Source: Utricularia gibba (Eukaryota; Streptophyta; Magnoliopsida; Lamiales; Lentibulariaceae). Taken from it: a stretch of 64,000 bases of DNA. Where the stretch lies: NCBI GenBank assembly GCA_002189035.1, contig CM007992.1, positions 3,162,001-3,226,000 of the forward strand. Reading direction: 5' to 3'. The translations under genes and the position numbers were made by a program. Below, piece after piece: positions 45,401 through 58,736 of the stretch; the stretch's first letter is position 1, and every line of letters starts with the position of its first letter. The notes beneath the pieces are model-generated. The model worked only from the letters and a program-made list of their open reading frames with translations, had not been told where the DNA came from and did no database searches.

Positions 45401-48400
45401 CTGATAGAAAATCTGAGAGTGGTGCTCAAGGAATTAATGTATGATGCAGAGAATGCTAGTGCATTCTTCCAATTGCAGAAGAACAAATTGCATGGTGCTG
45501 TAGGTAATGCATTCAAGGATGGGTATGATCCTCTCAACATCGAAAAGGAAAATATAGAGCATATTATTCTATATGAGACTATGCTAGGATATATTCGCTC
45601 TTCTTCTATGAAACAGGACGAACTTCTCAAGTCTCTTGATTTTGTGCGGAAGCAGGAGATGGATTTGAGGTCAGAGAACTACAATCTTGGAGAAAAATTG
45701 AGTCATTGCCATAGTACAGTTATTGAGATGCAGAACAAATTGGATTCATTCTCTAAAGAGTTCATTGAAATGGCTGATTCTTTTTCCAAACAAGTGGGAA
45801 GTCTCCAAGCAGAAGTGGGGAACAGCAAATTAAAACATGAAGAAAAATGGAATTACTTGTCTTCTAAGGTTCTTCCGAATTTAGATGTGCTTGATACTTC
45901 TATCAAGACATTTTATCCTGATGTGTGGACTTGTGGAGACAGAGATCTTGATATCACTGATCGTATTGTTTTTTCCATTGTTGGTGCCAACAATGCCATT
46001 GAGGATCTGCACAGGCAAATTGGAGATACCCACATGAACATTAAAGAAATATCAGAGAGACATGATAGGACTTTGAATGGAATGTATGCTTTGCAGGATG
46101 AAATCAATGAAATTTGGCAAAGAACAAAAGGTTTCTATTCGAATGAAACCTTTGAAAGCCTTAATCATGACAGACAGCTGGATCTTCAAAATCCTGATGC
46201 TCACCTTTTGCTTTTGGACCGTGTTAGAGAAATTTTCACCGAGAGGTTGAAGTCAGAGGCCGAACACAAACAGTTAATTGCAGAGTTTGTGACTAGAGTG
46301 AGGCAGCTTGAGGACATGGAAAACACTTGTCTTAAGGCAGATGCCATTATGAAGTTAATTGAAGAGATAGAGGAATTTGCTAAGATGGAGGTGGAAAAGA
46401 CTGTTGCAAAACCTGCGTTGTACCTGGAGTCAATTGTTCGTTTACTTATCCAGAGATGCAGGGAAGCTGACCAGCGTCTGCATTTATTTGATGTTTTGCA
46501 AGTGGAAGCAGAACAGCAATGTACCTTGGTTCTGTATTATGAAATTAAAAACCTTGTGCTTGAGCATTGTCTGAGGAATGCTCAGGATAGGTTCACCACT
46601 CTTAATTCTGAAGTTCAAGAAAATTTCGCTGAACTTGAACAATCTGAGCAGCGAGTTTCCTCCCTTCGAGAAAAACTGGGCATTGCTGTGACAAAGGGAA
46701 AAGGTCTTATTTTGCAACGTGATAACCTTAAACATTCCTTAGCTGAGAATTCCAAAGAGCTTGAGAAACTATCTCTAGAGTTGCAATCCAAAGATGAAAG
46801 GATTTATGAACTTGAAACAAAGATAAAAGACTACTCAGAGGCAGGTGAGCGCATGGAAGCACTAGAATCTGAGCTGTCATACATTCGTAATTCTGCTACT
46901 GTGCTAAGAGAGTCATTTCTTTTAAAAGACTCTATCCTTCAGAGGATAGAAGAGATTCTGGAAGATCTGGAATTGCCTGATCATTTTCATTCTAGAGACA
47001 CAATTGAAAAAATAGACTGGTTATGCAAGTCTGTTGGGGGTAATACTTCGCTTCTTGGTGGTGATTGGGATCAGAGGAGCATGGCGGAGGGAGGGTCACA
47101 TAATGATTCAGGATTTGTACACGTAACCCCAAAGGAAGAAGCAGATCCTAACACTGATTCTGTTGATGAACTTAGAAGATCTGAAGAGTTGAAGATTAAA
47201 CTGTATGGCTTGGCTGAGCAGAATGAGATGCTCGAGCAGGCATTAATGGAAAGGAACAACCTTGTACAGCGCTGGGAAGAAATTCTGGACAGAGTTGACA
47301 TGCCTTCTCACTTGAGATCTGTAGAACCTCAAGATAAGTTTCAGTGGCTGGCAAACTCATTGGCTGAGGCTCAGAGCTATTCTGTTTCTCTCCAGCAGAA
47401 GGTTGAAAACTTGGAAAATCTCTGCAGATCTCTTAGTGCAGATACAAATGATTTCCAAAGAAAAGCATCTGAGTTTCAGACGGCCTTCCAGAAAGCTTGC
47501 CATGAGAAAGAAATCATGGCAAGGGATATGGAGATACTACACATTGACAACAATGTCAGCTTGAAGAACGTGTCTGCTCTTAACACTAAAATCAGTGATC
47601 TTGATGCTGAATTGAGTGTGCTGCAGGACCAGAAAATTCAAATGGAGAGTGATATCCTTCATGCCAATGATTCAATCAGAAGACTGGAGGAACTGAATGG
47701 AGATCTCAAAAATAGCAATGAGAGTATGAAGAATGAAATAGTCAAACTACAACATCAGAGACTTGATATGGAAGAGAACATTCAGTTTACTGAAGATACG
47801 ATCAGAAGACTACATGAATTGGTTAGTGATGCTCTTCAAGATTCATATAGAGGCGACCTGTTTGGTCAGGAAGCTGTTAAGTCGTTAGATGGACTCCTGA
47901 ATAAGCTCATTCAGAGATATAAAGAAGTCTGCTTCATCAAGACTGCTGATTCTGATGTTGATTCACAAAAAACTACAAGTGGTCATGACACCCTTGCAAA
48001 GGAAATGGAAGATTCTTTGAGTGAGTTGATGCAACTGAGGGAGGAAAATGACAAGCATATGGCGAATTATCAGTCCTCAGTTAGGAAAGTGGAAGAACTG
48101 GAAATAAAAAATAGAGAGTTGCAAGATCAACTTAACGAAGAACAGAAATCAGTTTCTTCCTTGAGAGAGAAGTTAAATATTGCTGTCAGAAAGGGAAAGT
48201 CCTTGGTGCAACAGCGCGATTCTATGAAGCAAGTGATAGAGCAGCTAAATCTTGAGGTTGAGGGGTTAAAATCAGAGAATGAGAATATTAGAAAATCTAT
48301 GTCTATGAAAGAGGAACAAGCTCAGAGCTTCTCCATTATCCAAGAAAGCTTAAGAGCTGTGGAATCTGAAAATAACTTACTCAAGGATAGATTATCACTC

Positions 48401-51400
48401 ACTGAGCATATGTTGCAGGAAAAAGAGGGTAGCTGGAGTATTTTTGTCAGTACTTTGGACAATATTGGTGGTGGATTTGTAATTAATACAGGAAATCCGA
48501 TCGACAAGTTACAGGAAGTTGGTAAGTATGTAGTTGACCTACGCAACAGCTTGGATTTATCGGAACAAGAATCAAGGAAGTCAAGAAGAGCTGCAGAACT
48601 GTTGCTTGCTGAACTAAACGAAGTTCAAGAAAGAAATGATGCCATCCAGGAGGAGCTAGAAAACACTGCTCATGAGCTCTCTGTGCTTTCGAGTGAAAAA
48701 GATTTGGTGGAAAGGGCAAAAGGGGATGCTCTTGCTCATGTTGATAAGCTGTCACGTTTGCATTCTGAAGAAAGAGACAAGTTATTATCTGAAATTATGA
48801 TGTTAAAATCGGTTATTGACAACATGAGGGAGGACTATTCCTCCATAACTAGAGAATTTCGTGATATCTTTTCCAGATATATGGTGGTATTGCAGTCTTT
48901 CAAGTCGGCAATGATATCAATTTTGCAGTCGGGGGATACTCCTGAGATAGCTTCTTTTTCTACTCCTCGCTTCATTAGTGGTGTTATGACTTGGAAGTCC
49001 GAAAGTGAGGTAAAAAGCTTTATTTTCATTCTGCTTCTTTAAGCTTTTGTCACATTAATAGCAATTATTATTTCTGAGCATGGTTACTGGAAAAAGCTGG
49101 TTCGCGTCTGGGGTTCTTTCATGTTTTCTTCAGCTTAGATTGTGTTGTGTCATGCATATGTGACATAAAAAAAACCAATTTTTGGATGATAGAATTGCAT
49201 TTCGGGCAGTAAAGTAATGCAACTGGTGAAGTGAATTTTTTTAAAAGTGAGATCACAGGGGTTCTTTTGGCCCGGACTATCATTAGATATTTGCATATTT
49301 CGATGTCCAAACCTAATTTACTTTTTCAATTTTAGATTTTTGTTATGGAATTGTCTTCACTTTGGGAGGAGCTTTGTAATCACTCACATATTCTGCAAGA
49401 AGAAACTTCTCTGCTGTCTGAACTCGTGATGGAAGTTCACCATGAATATATTTCCCAGAAGAAACATTCTGAATCCATTAAGGCTGACTTCAAGAAACTC
49501 GAATTGGCATCGAAAGAGAGAGAAACAGAACTACATAGTTTGCGAGAACAATTTGCTTCGCTTCATGAAACATGTTCTACTGCAATTTCCGAGATAGAAA
49601 ATTGGAAGGGCCTCAATACTGGAAATGTTCCTTCTTTTGAAGTTGCTGATAGGCAATTGGAGGGACGGGCACTTTTGTTAGGGGATACTGTAAATGAAGG
49701 CTTGGTTGGTGTGCATGACAGATTGTTGCTTGGCATAAGGGATCTCATTGGCATGCAAGATGCGCTTTTGGAAGTTGGTCTGAGGGAAATGAAGACTAGA
49801 ATACAAGATTTACAAAAAGAGCTTCACGAAAAGGGCATCCAAAAAGACAGAATTTCCATGGAGTTTGTAGAACAGATAAGGGAAGCTGAAACTAATGCAA
49901 AAAATTACAGGCATGAACTTCAGCAAGCAAAGGAGCAAATACGTGAGTCACAAACACAAACAGAAGCGATGGTTGAGGAGTGCAATTTATTGAAAAACAA
50001 AATTGAAGATCATGAAATTCACTCCTCAAATTTGCAGCAAGAAATTAATTCCATGAAAGATACTCTTGCATCCAAAGTACAAGGTAACTTTGTCATAAGA
50101 TTGTGTTTTATATTGCATTGGTTATGGTCTTAGAATGGTCAAGAAATTTGGTTTTTTTTTTAATTTTTTGCAGAAACTGATGAACTCATGCAAGCTTTAT
50201 ATGAACAAGATGCTGAAATGGAAGGTCTGACTAGCAAAGTGGCTGTCTTGGAAAATGAATTACAGCAAAAGAGTAAGGAATTGGAGAACATTGAATCTTC
50301 TCGGACAAAGGTGTTGAAGAAACTTTCTGTTACTGTGAGCAAGTTTGATGAACTTCATTTTTTGTCTGAAAGTCTCTTGTCCGAAGTTGAGAGGCTTCAA
50401 TGTCAACTACAAGAGCGAGATGAAGAAATTTCTTTTCTAAGACGAGAGATTACTAGATGCACTGATGATACGCTGTCAATTACCAAGATGAGCAAGAAGA
50501 ATCATTCTGATGAAATTTTTGAATTTGTTACTTGGTTGAATTCCTTGATTTCTTATGGGGAGGTTCAAGAAAGTGCAGGTGATAACTTGAAAGCTGAACT
50601 AAGTGATGAGTATAAAGAACTACTGCAGAGAAAAATTCTAGATTTGATATCTGAGATGGAGAATCTTCGAGCAGCAGCTAGAAACTCTGATATACTATTG
50701 CATGAAGAGAGAAATAAGGCAGAAGAGTTGGCCCGAAAAGAAGAACATCTTAGGAATTGTCTTCGAGAAAAGGAGTCTCAACTAATCATGCTTCAGGATG
50801 CTCGAAGTGTTGAAAATACCATGGAAGCTCCAATATCTCCCTCAGAGATTGTCAAGGTTGAGCAGAAGGTGTGTTTTTGTTCACGTCCATATTTTGAATC
50901 CATGATTGTTTTGCAAAATTCTTTGTGCTGAATAACAATGTAGGCTGTAGTTATTATGTTTTTTTTTTCACTCATGTTCTGATGTAGAAAAACAAGTGGA
51001 TCCCTCCTGGTGCCATAGGGCATCAAGTTCGCAGTTTGCGAAAAGCAAATAATGATCAAGTAGTCATTGCAATAGATACAGATCCTGGTAGAGACAGGTT
51101 GGAGGATGAGGATGATGATGATAAGGGTATGTATTCTTGTATTAACCTGATGACATTATAATTTCAGTTATTTTTTTGAGGGAAGGCTTACCATTTTTTA
51201 TCTTCCATCTTCTCCTTTTATTCTATCCAGCCCATGGTTTCAAGTCGCTCACTGCATCCAAATTTGTCCCTCGATTCACTAGACCAATTTCGGACGTTGT
51301 CGATGGCTTGTGGTATGTATACAAAATTAGATTTTATCTTACACCTTTCATAACTTCTGAACGGTTTATATACATAATATCATCAGGATGTCCTGTGATC

Positions 51401-51489
51401 GTGCACTTATGCGAAGACCAGCACTACGGCTTATTGTCATATTTTACTGGGCTGTGGTGCACGCACTTCTTGCAGCTTATGTTATCTGA
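42469..51489 (+). CDS. Giant tail-anchored coiled-coil protein (TNO1/At4g31570 family)
   Basis: Predicted protein of about 2,650 residues, mostly coiled coil, ending in a C-terminal membrane anchor. The Arabidopsis relative TNO1 (At1g24460) is a trans-Golgi-network tether partnering SYP41; by remembered similarity and position the closest relative is At4g31570. The start at 42469 gives MEKNKNRDELLAAGRKK, then LQQFRKKKDTKGSDSK. A low-complexity acidic N-terminal region is followed by long heptad-rich exons (about 43325-49009, 49336-50083 and 50174-50868). The C-terminal exons carry the family signature NKWIPPGAIGHQVRSLRKAN, GFKSLTASKFVPRFTRPISD, VVDGLW, MSCDRALMRRPALRL and a hydrophobic tail IVIFYWAVVHALLAAYVI before TGA. 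At about 44200-44222 the frame shifts by one base near a GGGG run: upstream EELENSKEKAG and downstream LSDEVHELQNKL lie in different frames. The sequence as given is therefore interrupted, probably by a missing base. Confidence 0.88.
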
Positions 51490-52852
51490 GCAATCAAGTG
51501 GTGAGCGCTGTTAATACTCTTCTCCCCGCACTCTCTCCCGGCACTCTCTTTCCCGTTGTGCTTATGTCTGGAAAATTGCTCTAAAAAGTATTCCGTGTCA
51601 TCATTATTTTCTGCCATCGATCATTTCCTCATTTAGTTCTTTAATTCGTGCTACTTCTTTGTTTTCTACTGCAATTCATGACTATGGTTGTGATCAACCC
51701 TGTGACTCTCATGCAGGCTTTCGGCCCCAAGCTAGACTCCATTACCGTGACTGCACCATATTCATAGGCTCATTTTATTCATTCATTTTCCTCGCAACTA
51801 CCAGACGATTGTGATCCCATTTTAGAGCAAATCACAGGTAGTTCGATGCCGCATAGGGTCAGCATACTCCTGTTAAAACAAGGTCCTCCAAGGTAGTAGA
51901 CAACAGTAAAACATTCCTTTTGGAAAGCATGGTATGCGCCTGTTGTTTTTTTGAGAGCATTCATGTATTACATTGTCATGTATATTCACTGTGCACATAC
52001 TTATCACCCTCGCCCTCGTTCAGATTTTTTTTGCAAGAAACTAGCATCTTGCACCCTACTTAACAACTGGTTTATGACTAAGGTATCTTATCCAGTCTAG
52101 AATTTGTTGTTTTTTTATAAGAATTAAAAAAATGCATCTAGTGTGAAGTATATTGATGTGTCCTTTTCACCGGAGTACAAATAGTTTCATGATGAAGGTT
52201 TGGGTAGACTGTGGTGCCCTTGATTATGAATGGAAACAATGTTAGAGAACTTTGATGCACCTTATAATTTCCAGAGTACAAATAGTTTACATCAGGCATT
52301 TGCCCAACTTCGGATAAGGACCGTATAATCTTTTCACTTCTATCCTGTTTGGTATCGTATCTTGTCAGAAAAAAGCTGCTGTTGTCAGTATCAGCTTCGG
52401 TATGAATGGCAGGATCATGAGAAAATGCTTCTTTCCAACTTCATCTGAATGACCGTTAATAACTGACTGGGTGTTGATTCCATGGCTTTCATGGATGGCT
52501 TCTCTTCTTGGTTAATGCCACTGTTAATGAATACATGAACCAATCATCCTCGCTACCAGGACAGCTTCAACTTCCACTGACAGGAATCATCACCATCCTA
52601 TTTCTCAGCTGCTTCCATGGCCAGCGTGCCATTTTCTTTCAGCAGACTGTCATAGGTGAAGATCCATGATTGCTTGACAAAAGATTCATCCCTTGAGGCC
52701 CTTCTCATCAACCCTCCGGAGTCAGTGGCTGTGGATGTCTCTTCAGGGCAGAAACAAAAGAGAAGTCAGCTTCGCCATGAAAAAGAATTCTCAGCTGATG
52801 AGTGTTCACTTGGTGGCTCGCCATCAAGAAGACATAAGCATCAAGCAAGCAC
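51490..52852. other. Convergent 3' region between coiled-coil gene and UBP
   Basis: Contains the 3' UTRs of two convergent genes. The plus-strand frame at 52656-52964 is antisense to the last UBP exon and lacks recognisable features, so it is not called as a gene. Confidence 0.5.
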
Positions 52853-55699
52853 TCATTTGGCGAATTCAGCAAAAAAATTGAACCTACCTTCTTCTCTGGT
52901 GAAATCAGTCAGTAAGGATGATGAACGAGCAGAGAACCTGTTCATTGAAAAAAAAAAAAAATAAATAACTACCACCTACAGATGCAGTCAATACAGAGGC
53001 CCAAGTCCTACCTGTTGTACAAGAGCATATAAGCTCCCTGCGAGAGCACCTCGTCCAATCCTACGCTATAGACCTGAGGAACAAAAGACACTGAAAATTA
53101 AACAGCACAAAGGCAATTCATCAGTTCTCAGTAGCCACTATCAGGATATTACCTTACAGTCATCAATCCTGTACCAGCCCCCAGAGAAGTCCCTAATATA
53201 ACATATGTAATGACCAAAGAAAGATGCATTGAGCATGTCCACATGAACGATTACGGCATACAACTTGTAAACATCATTTTCATCCTCCATTTCACTCATG
53301 TATGGGCGGAAATCCAACGTCTCAGGGAAAGTTACACGCTTATTAAGCTTTCCAAATCTTCCACTCTGCAGAAGAATATTGAGAAGATTACAGAAGGGGA
53401 GTTGCTTTAATTCAGTAAAGAGTAAAACGAGATACTAAAAATGGTGCCTTCATGAATATGATGAAAAAAATTTAGTGTGCATCACTATTGGAGTCCCGTC
53501 TCTAAGAAAAATCAGTGAATCCGAAGGAACAGAAAGAACTTGAGGCAATTTTCAGGAATTTAAAGGAGGCGTTAGGAGCAGACCTGGAATCTTTTCAAAG
53601 CGATTGTAAGAATATTTGGCGCCCGTTGAACAGTAAGGCGCTTGGATGCCATAACATAGGCGTTACAGCTGCAAGGCAACTATTTCATATTACTGAAGAA
53701 ACAGATAATGATAACAAGCAATCTGTACCACATGAAAATTGAAGGGAAACCAATTTCAATATGAGGGATCAAGATGAAAAGCATCCTCAAGAAATAATAT
53801 GGAACAATTAGATGTTGCACGTGAACTCTTGTGAGAAGAAGGGAGAAAAATGCACATAATAAAAAATCTTATCATATAAATTCTGACACCAAAAGGTTCA
53901 CATGAAAGTTATGTCTAAGAGCACCTGAAGAGAAATAGAATGCCAAACTAGAGCTTACCCATCACATCTATACATATTGTCACCATGAAGTTTCTCCTCT
54001 GCAGTGAACTGATCTAAGCATTCTTCTAATGACCCCGCATCACCATGAATTTCCACAGTTAAATCCATCATATTCTCAAATTGGTTAGAAACATTATTGC
54101 ATTGTGCACACACGACCTAAAAATATAAATAAATAAATAAGAATGTACAGATGCGGGGACCCATGATGGAGATACATAAGACAGGAAGGACAATCATATA
54201 AATGCTGTTACTTGGAAATATGCATCATTCTTATAACATGAATCACAATACTTGGTAAAGGAAAACAGGCATGCTATGGCACTTTCTTTCAATAGATGCA
54301 GGCAAAATTTAGAAAATCAAGATTCATTAGTGATACCTCAGATTGAAGGCGGCCACCAAATATATGTTGAATGAGGGTTGTCTCTTGGTACATTGGTGGG
54401 ACTGCTTTTTCTCCACCAAATTCATCTAAGCATACTGATTGCATTCTCTCAATAGCAAACCTGCGAACAGATGTGCATCCATTGTTAACCAAAACCAAAG
54501 ACAGAACACCTTATCTACATGTAATATGCTATATCTAGGGAACCACGGGGATAAGGACCTCATAAGCTCATGAGCATCCTCCTGATTTCCGTATCCAAGA
54601 CTAATGCATATGTTAGGTAATCTTGAGAGTATGTTTGTGGGTGAAAAGGGTTGACAGCTCTGTCTAGTCCTCTCGACATGAGCCTCAAACTCACAAAGAA
54701 AGCACCAATCCTCCTTTCTACCTGGACAGTAAAAAAAAAAAAAAAGGTGATTATGTATTCACAAGAAGAAAATATTGACTGTCTCCTTGTCAATAAAACG
54801 TATTACAATGTATACGGTGTCCTTTCTCTATCAAGTAGGCAACAAGTGGCCGGGTGAATGCAAGACACTGCAGAACTACATTGACAAAGCAGCTGCAAAT
54901 AAAGAACACGAGATTATGGTAAATGATATGATACACAAAACCAGAAACAAGCCTGAGAGAACACTCACCTATTTCCACAGTTTAAGAGTCCACATGGTGG
55001 ATATCCCTCCTTGTCCCAGTTAAAAAATTTCACAAACTCTTCGTAGGGAAAAAGCATCTGTCAAAAAGTCGTCAATCTTAGCACTCGCTACAGCAAGTAT
55101 ACGTACGGTTAACAAATAGTCAGGAAAACATCCACTGCAATACCTTCTTTGAGAAATTCAGAATCTTTGAATCCGTTAGCGAATGGTCCTCGGAGGCTCC
55201 CTTTGTACCCAAAACGGCATTAGAGTTTTCAAGCTTGGATTTGTGAAGCGATCGCAAGTCCAAGCATTTTCTTTTACGTCCAGAATTCCAATGCGATCTT
55301 TGGCAGGTTTCAGAGCTGAAATTTCACACCCATTCAACAACATCAGCGCATAGCCGCCCAATAAAAGAAGAAAATCACGATAATCAGTACGTGCAAATGA
55401 TCAGTCAATGTGTCGCACCAGTATATGACCGTCGTACAACGAACCCACTGCTTCTTCGTGGGAAGGCCGCAAGCAGCACAGGACTCGGAGCCCTCAGCAA
55501 CATGATCACCAACTTCCCCCAACTTCTCACCTTTCCCGCGACTCGAGGAAGACAAATCCGCGGCAGAGGGATCAAAATTGGTGTTCACGATGAAGTACCT
55601 GGACGCGGCGTTACGAGCCAGTAGCGCCAATCCCAGAGCAGCGGCAACTGCCAACACTACAGCTTGCAGCAACCAGTTAAACTCCGCCGCGACATGCAT
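52853..55699 (-). CDS. UBP18: MYND-type ubiquitin-specific protease (UBP18/19-like)
   Basis: Cysteine deubiquitinase of the plant UBP16-19 group. The N-terminus [20 protein letters not shown] is followed by a hydrophobic segment ([11 protein letters not shown]) that probably anchors it in a membrane. The MYND-like region reads [38 protein letters not shown]. The USP catalytic Cys box is [20 protein letters not shown]; then come [107 protein letters not shown] and [19 protein letters not shown]. The His box is [20 protein letters not shown] with RIDDCK, followed by [15 protein letters not shown]. About nine exons join with GT..AG introns; the last adds a short tail ending FAEFAK. Catalytic residues are intact, but two MYND zinc ligands are substituted (see findings). 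UBP18 versus UBP19 is not resolved. Confidence 0.9.
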
Positions 55700-56898
55700 T
55701 TAACAACAAGAGATTTCCACTTAATAACGCTACATGCAAATCCCGATTCAATCACTTCGCTAAACATTAATTGATCAGGGAACGGAATCTAGGGTTTCTT
55801 TTCAGTCCCCAATTGGGGTCCAGAGGGACTTCTTCCAAGTCAAGGCTGTCAAAAACAACAGTGAAATTCAGGAGCTTGGGACCTCCCTCTCCCGTCTTCA
55901 TCCCCCCTACACAAGAATCTTCACATTTCTGCATTTCATCATCTGCTATAAAATATTATTTATCATCTTTTTTTTTATTTTGAGATCGTATTTAAATTTA
56001 TAATTGTTTGATATTAAATCAAAAATTCTATCAAAATTCTGAAATTTCAAAAATGAATATAATTTTATTAAAATGACTGATATTCATTGATTGTTAAGGA
56101 AACAATTAATATTAATTAAGTTTAAGATCTTGTTTAATATAATTATTAATGTCTGTGTTTAATATTAATTGTTCTGCATAATGAATTTCTTGAAGTAAGA
56201 TTCTAATCTTTAGTTATTGTGCAGTAAAATTAAAAATTCAAATTTGATGATTAATTTTAAAAATTATTGAATTTCTTGAATCTCTATTTAAGATATTAAA
56301 TAAAAGATATAATATTAAATTGTATAATAATTTAACATATTAAACTTTACAATATATTTTATTTTATTAAATTTTATATTATCATATAAAACAGTTTTAC
56401 AATATCAAATTGATTTTATTCACATAATTTTAAAATTGATTGCATTCTATATAACCTGAAGTACAGTTTCAAATTTCAGAATAAATCTTATTTATGATAA
56501 ACATTAAGGATTAAATTTACCAAGATGATAAATTTCAAAGAATTTTCATGTAATTTTCTCTTTATTCAATCATATTTCATAAAACTCTTCTACTACATGA
56601 ATTTGCTTAATCAAGAGAAATATCGAATTTTTTTTCATTTATTCTAAATGTACATTTACGAACATATAATATCATTTTAAATACGAATTTATATAATTTA
56701 TCTATCAAACAAACGACATCATTAACACGACTAAAATAACTTACCAGATAGCGGACGGTTCGGTTAAACGGTTTCGATTGTGAATCCTCATTATACATAA
56801 CTTCTTTTGTTCAAGAAAGTGAAATGCCTGTTGAAAAAAGGAGGAGGACGGAGGCATTCTGGAGAAGAAGGTCGCCATTTGTTGTTCAAACTTCAAAC
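55700..56898. other. AT-rich spacer upstream of UBP gene
   Basis: Very AT-rich; includes the UBP promoter next to 55700 and the 3' flank of the PP2C gene near 56900. No gene or transposon ends are recognised. Confidence 0.6.
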
Positions 56899-58736
56899 CT
56901 AAGCAGCAGCATGGGACCGGGAGGCCTCATCGCCGGCGCTGAGGAACCGCACCACAATGATGGTGATGTTATCGCTGCTGCCTCTTTGGTTGGCTTCCTG
57001 CATCAGCCTTTTTGCCACTTCCCTTGGATCTTGTATTGGTCTGGTTATGGCGACGGCTTCCTGAAAAACGATCGGATTCTGAAACGGCGACCGGAGGGGG
57101 ATTGAGAGCGAACGGAGAGGATGATGGGGAGGGGAGTACCTCATTTGTCACTACATCCCAGAGACCGTCGCTTGCCAGGATGAGGAACTCGAGAGTGTTG
57201 TCTACTACTTCTTCCTGTGTTTTTCCATTGAATGAGGATTAGTGTACTGGTTTTTGAGCAGATTTGGGAAGGAATACTCACCCTGATGTCAGGATCAGCA
57301 ACGACGTACTGCTTGAGCAGCCGATCGCCGAATGCGCGAGACACGGCGAGCACGCCGCCGACTCTCCAGGTTCCTTTGAAGGAAACAGAGCTGAAGTGGA
57401 TTGCTCAAGTTATGAGAGTGGCTTATGAGAATATGTTACCCGCCCACATCACGAATCCTCCTGCATCTTCAATGCGCTGCCGTTCGTCGGTCTGATCCGG
57501 CTTGTGATCTCGGGACACAGCAATGGCTAAAAAACCAGTAACTTCATGTAAATGAAGAGAGAAACACAGAGGAAGCAGATGATGATTGTTTTGTAGTTAC
57601 CCTTTCCACCCCTGCAAATAACAGCTCTTGAGTCTCCAACATTCGCAACCAACAGCCGGTCGCCGACGAGGATTGCAGTTGAAGCTGTGGATCCTGCGTC
57701 CCTGTTCTGATTATTTTCAGATTTCAGGAACTCGGAGTCCGTAAGGCTGTAGGCATCAGCTGTGACATTGAAAGAAGGATCACAAAAAGGGAACTTGAAA
57801 GGAAAAAAGCTCCATTGCAAGATAAAAGATCATGTGAGTTACAGCAACAGTTTCTGTCTCAAAAACTTGTATCCAAATCAGTATAACACCCAACTGTTTT
57901 TCTGTGGAAGCAACATCCTAACTATACAAAATTTGCATCCATTTTTCATGATATTATGCACGGATCATGTATATCATGTCGAATTCTTCCGAAAAAATAA
58001 GAGTCGTCGTATTTTTTGCAAGAAGCAACATACCTATAGCTGATTTTGTATCAGAAATGAACTTTGGATGCTTGATGAGATTGCTGAAGAGGTTTTGTTT
58101 CACATATTCTGCTGCTCTAGCACCACCATGGCCTTGAAATAATAGCTCACTTGTTATATGACTAAAAAACAACAAAAGGTTCTTGCAATAAAATGCAGAA
58201 AGGGGGAAAAAGCAAAACCATCCTCAGAAGTTTTTATAATCAACCTAAGCATCAGGATTTTCTACTGTAAGGGGAGACATCTGCAATGACTGGAGGTAAG
58301 AGAATGTATAGGGAAGATACCATCGAAGACTCCGAAGAGACCAACCACCTCTCCATCAACACCGTCGATCTTCGTCTCGTAAAAGTCCTCCATTGAAGAT
58401 CTTTTACCTGGAGTACTAGCATACCCATAGGCAAACTTTCCATTCTCACTGCAGTCACATATGCGGCACACAATGACTTTTGGAGAAAACCAAGCAGATA
58501 AAGGAGATGCATGTTCAAAAATATATGTTATTGCAATCAAAGGCACAATCTGAGCATCTAAAGATGCAGATTATGTTGAGTTTTATCCACAGAGAAACTT
58601 CTTTGTGTAGCCCAAAAGACAGATCAGACAGAAGCTAAGAAAAACATGATTACCTGAGGCCACCGCCACTGACTGTGGCTGTGTCTACCACACCTTGGCC
58701 AGTAGCTTGCAGCAACAAAGAGTTCAAGTCACCCAT
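56899..58736 (-). CDS. PP2C59: Protein phosphatase 2C (PP2C59/WIN2-like)
   Basis: Mg/Mn-dependent serine/threonine phosphatase. Start at 58736: [20 protein letters not shown]; Gly2 and Ser6 fit an N-myristoylation consensus, as in Arabidopsis WIN2. The exons give [45 protein letters not shown] split before [150 protein letters not shown] and [11 protein letters not shown]. Metal-binding Asp residues in DG-HGG, SDGLWD and SDN are present. The C-terminus ([14 protein letters not shown]) is shorter than in WIN2, which from memory carries a longer tail. WIN2 is linked to defence signalling through the effector partner HopW1; that role here is inference. Confidence 0.93.

Noticed and set aside
48483-48755. 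Minus-strand frames across the coiled-coil exon
   Set aside because: Shadow frames opposite a long heptad-rich coding exon.
52656-52964. Plus-strand 102-residue open frame (DSSLEALLINPPESVAV...)
   Set aside because: It lies antisense across the last UBP exon and its 3' flank, ends in a poly-lysine from an A run, and has no recognisable domain.
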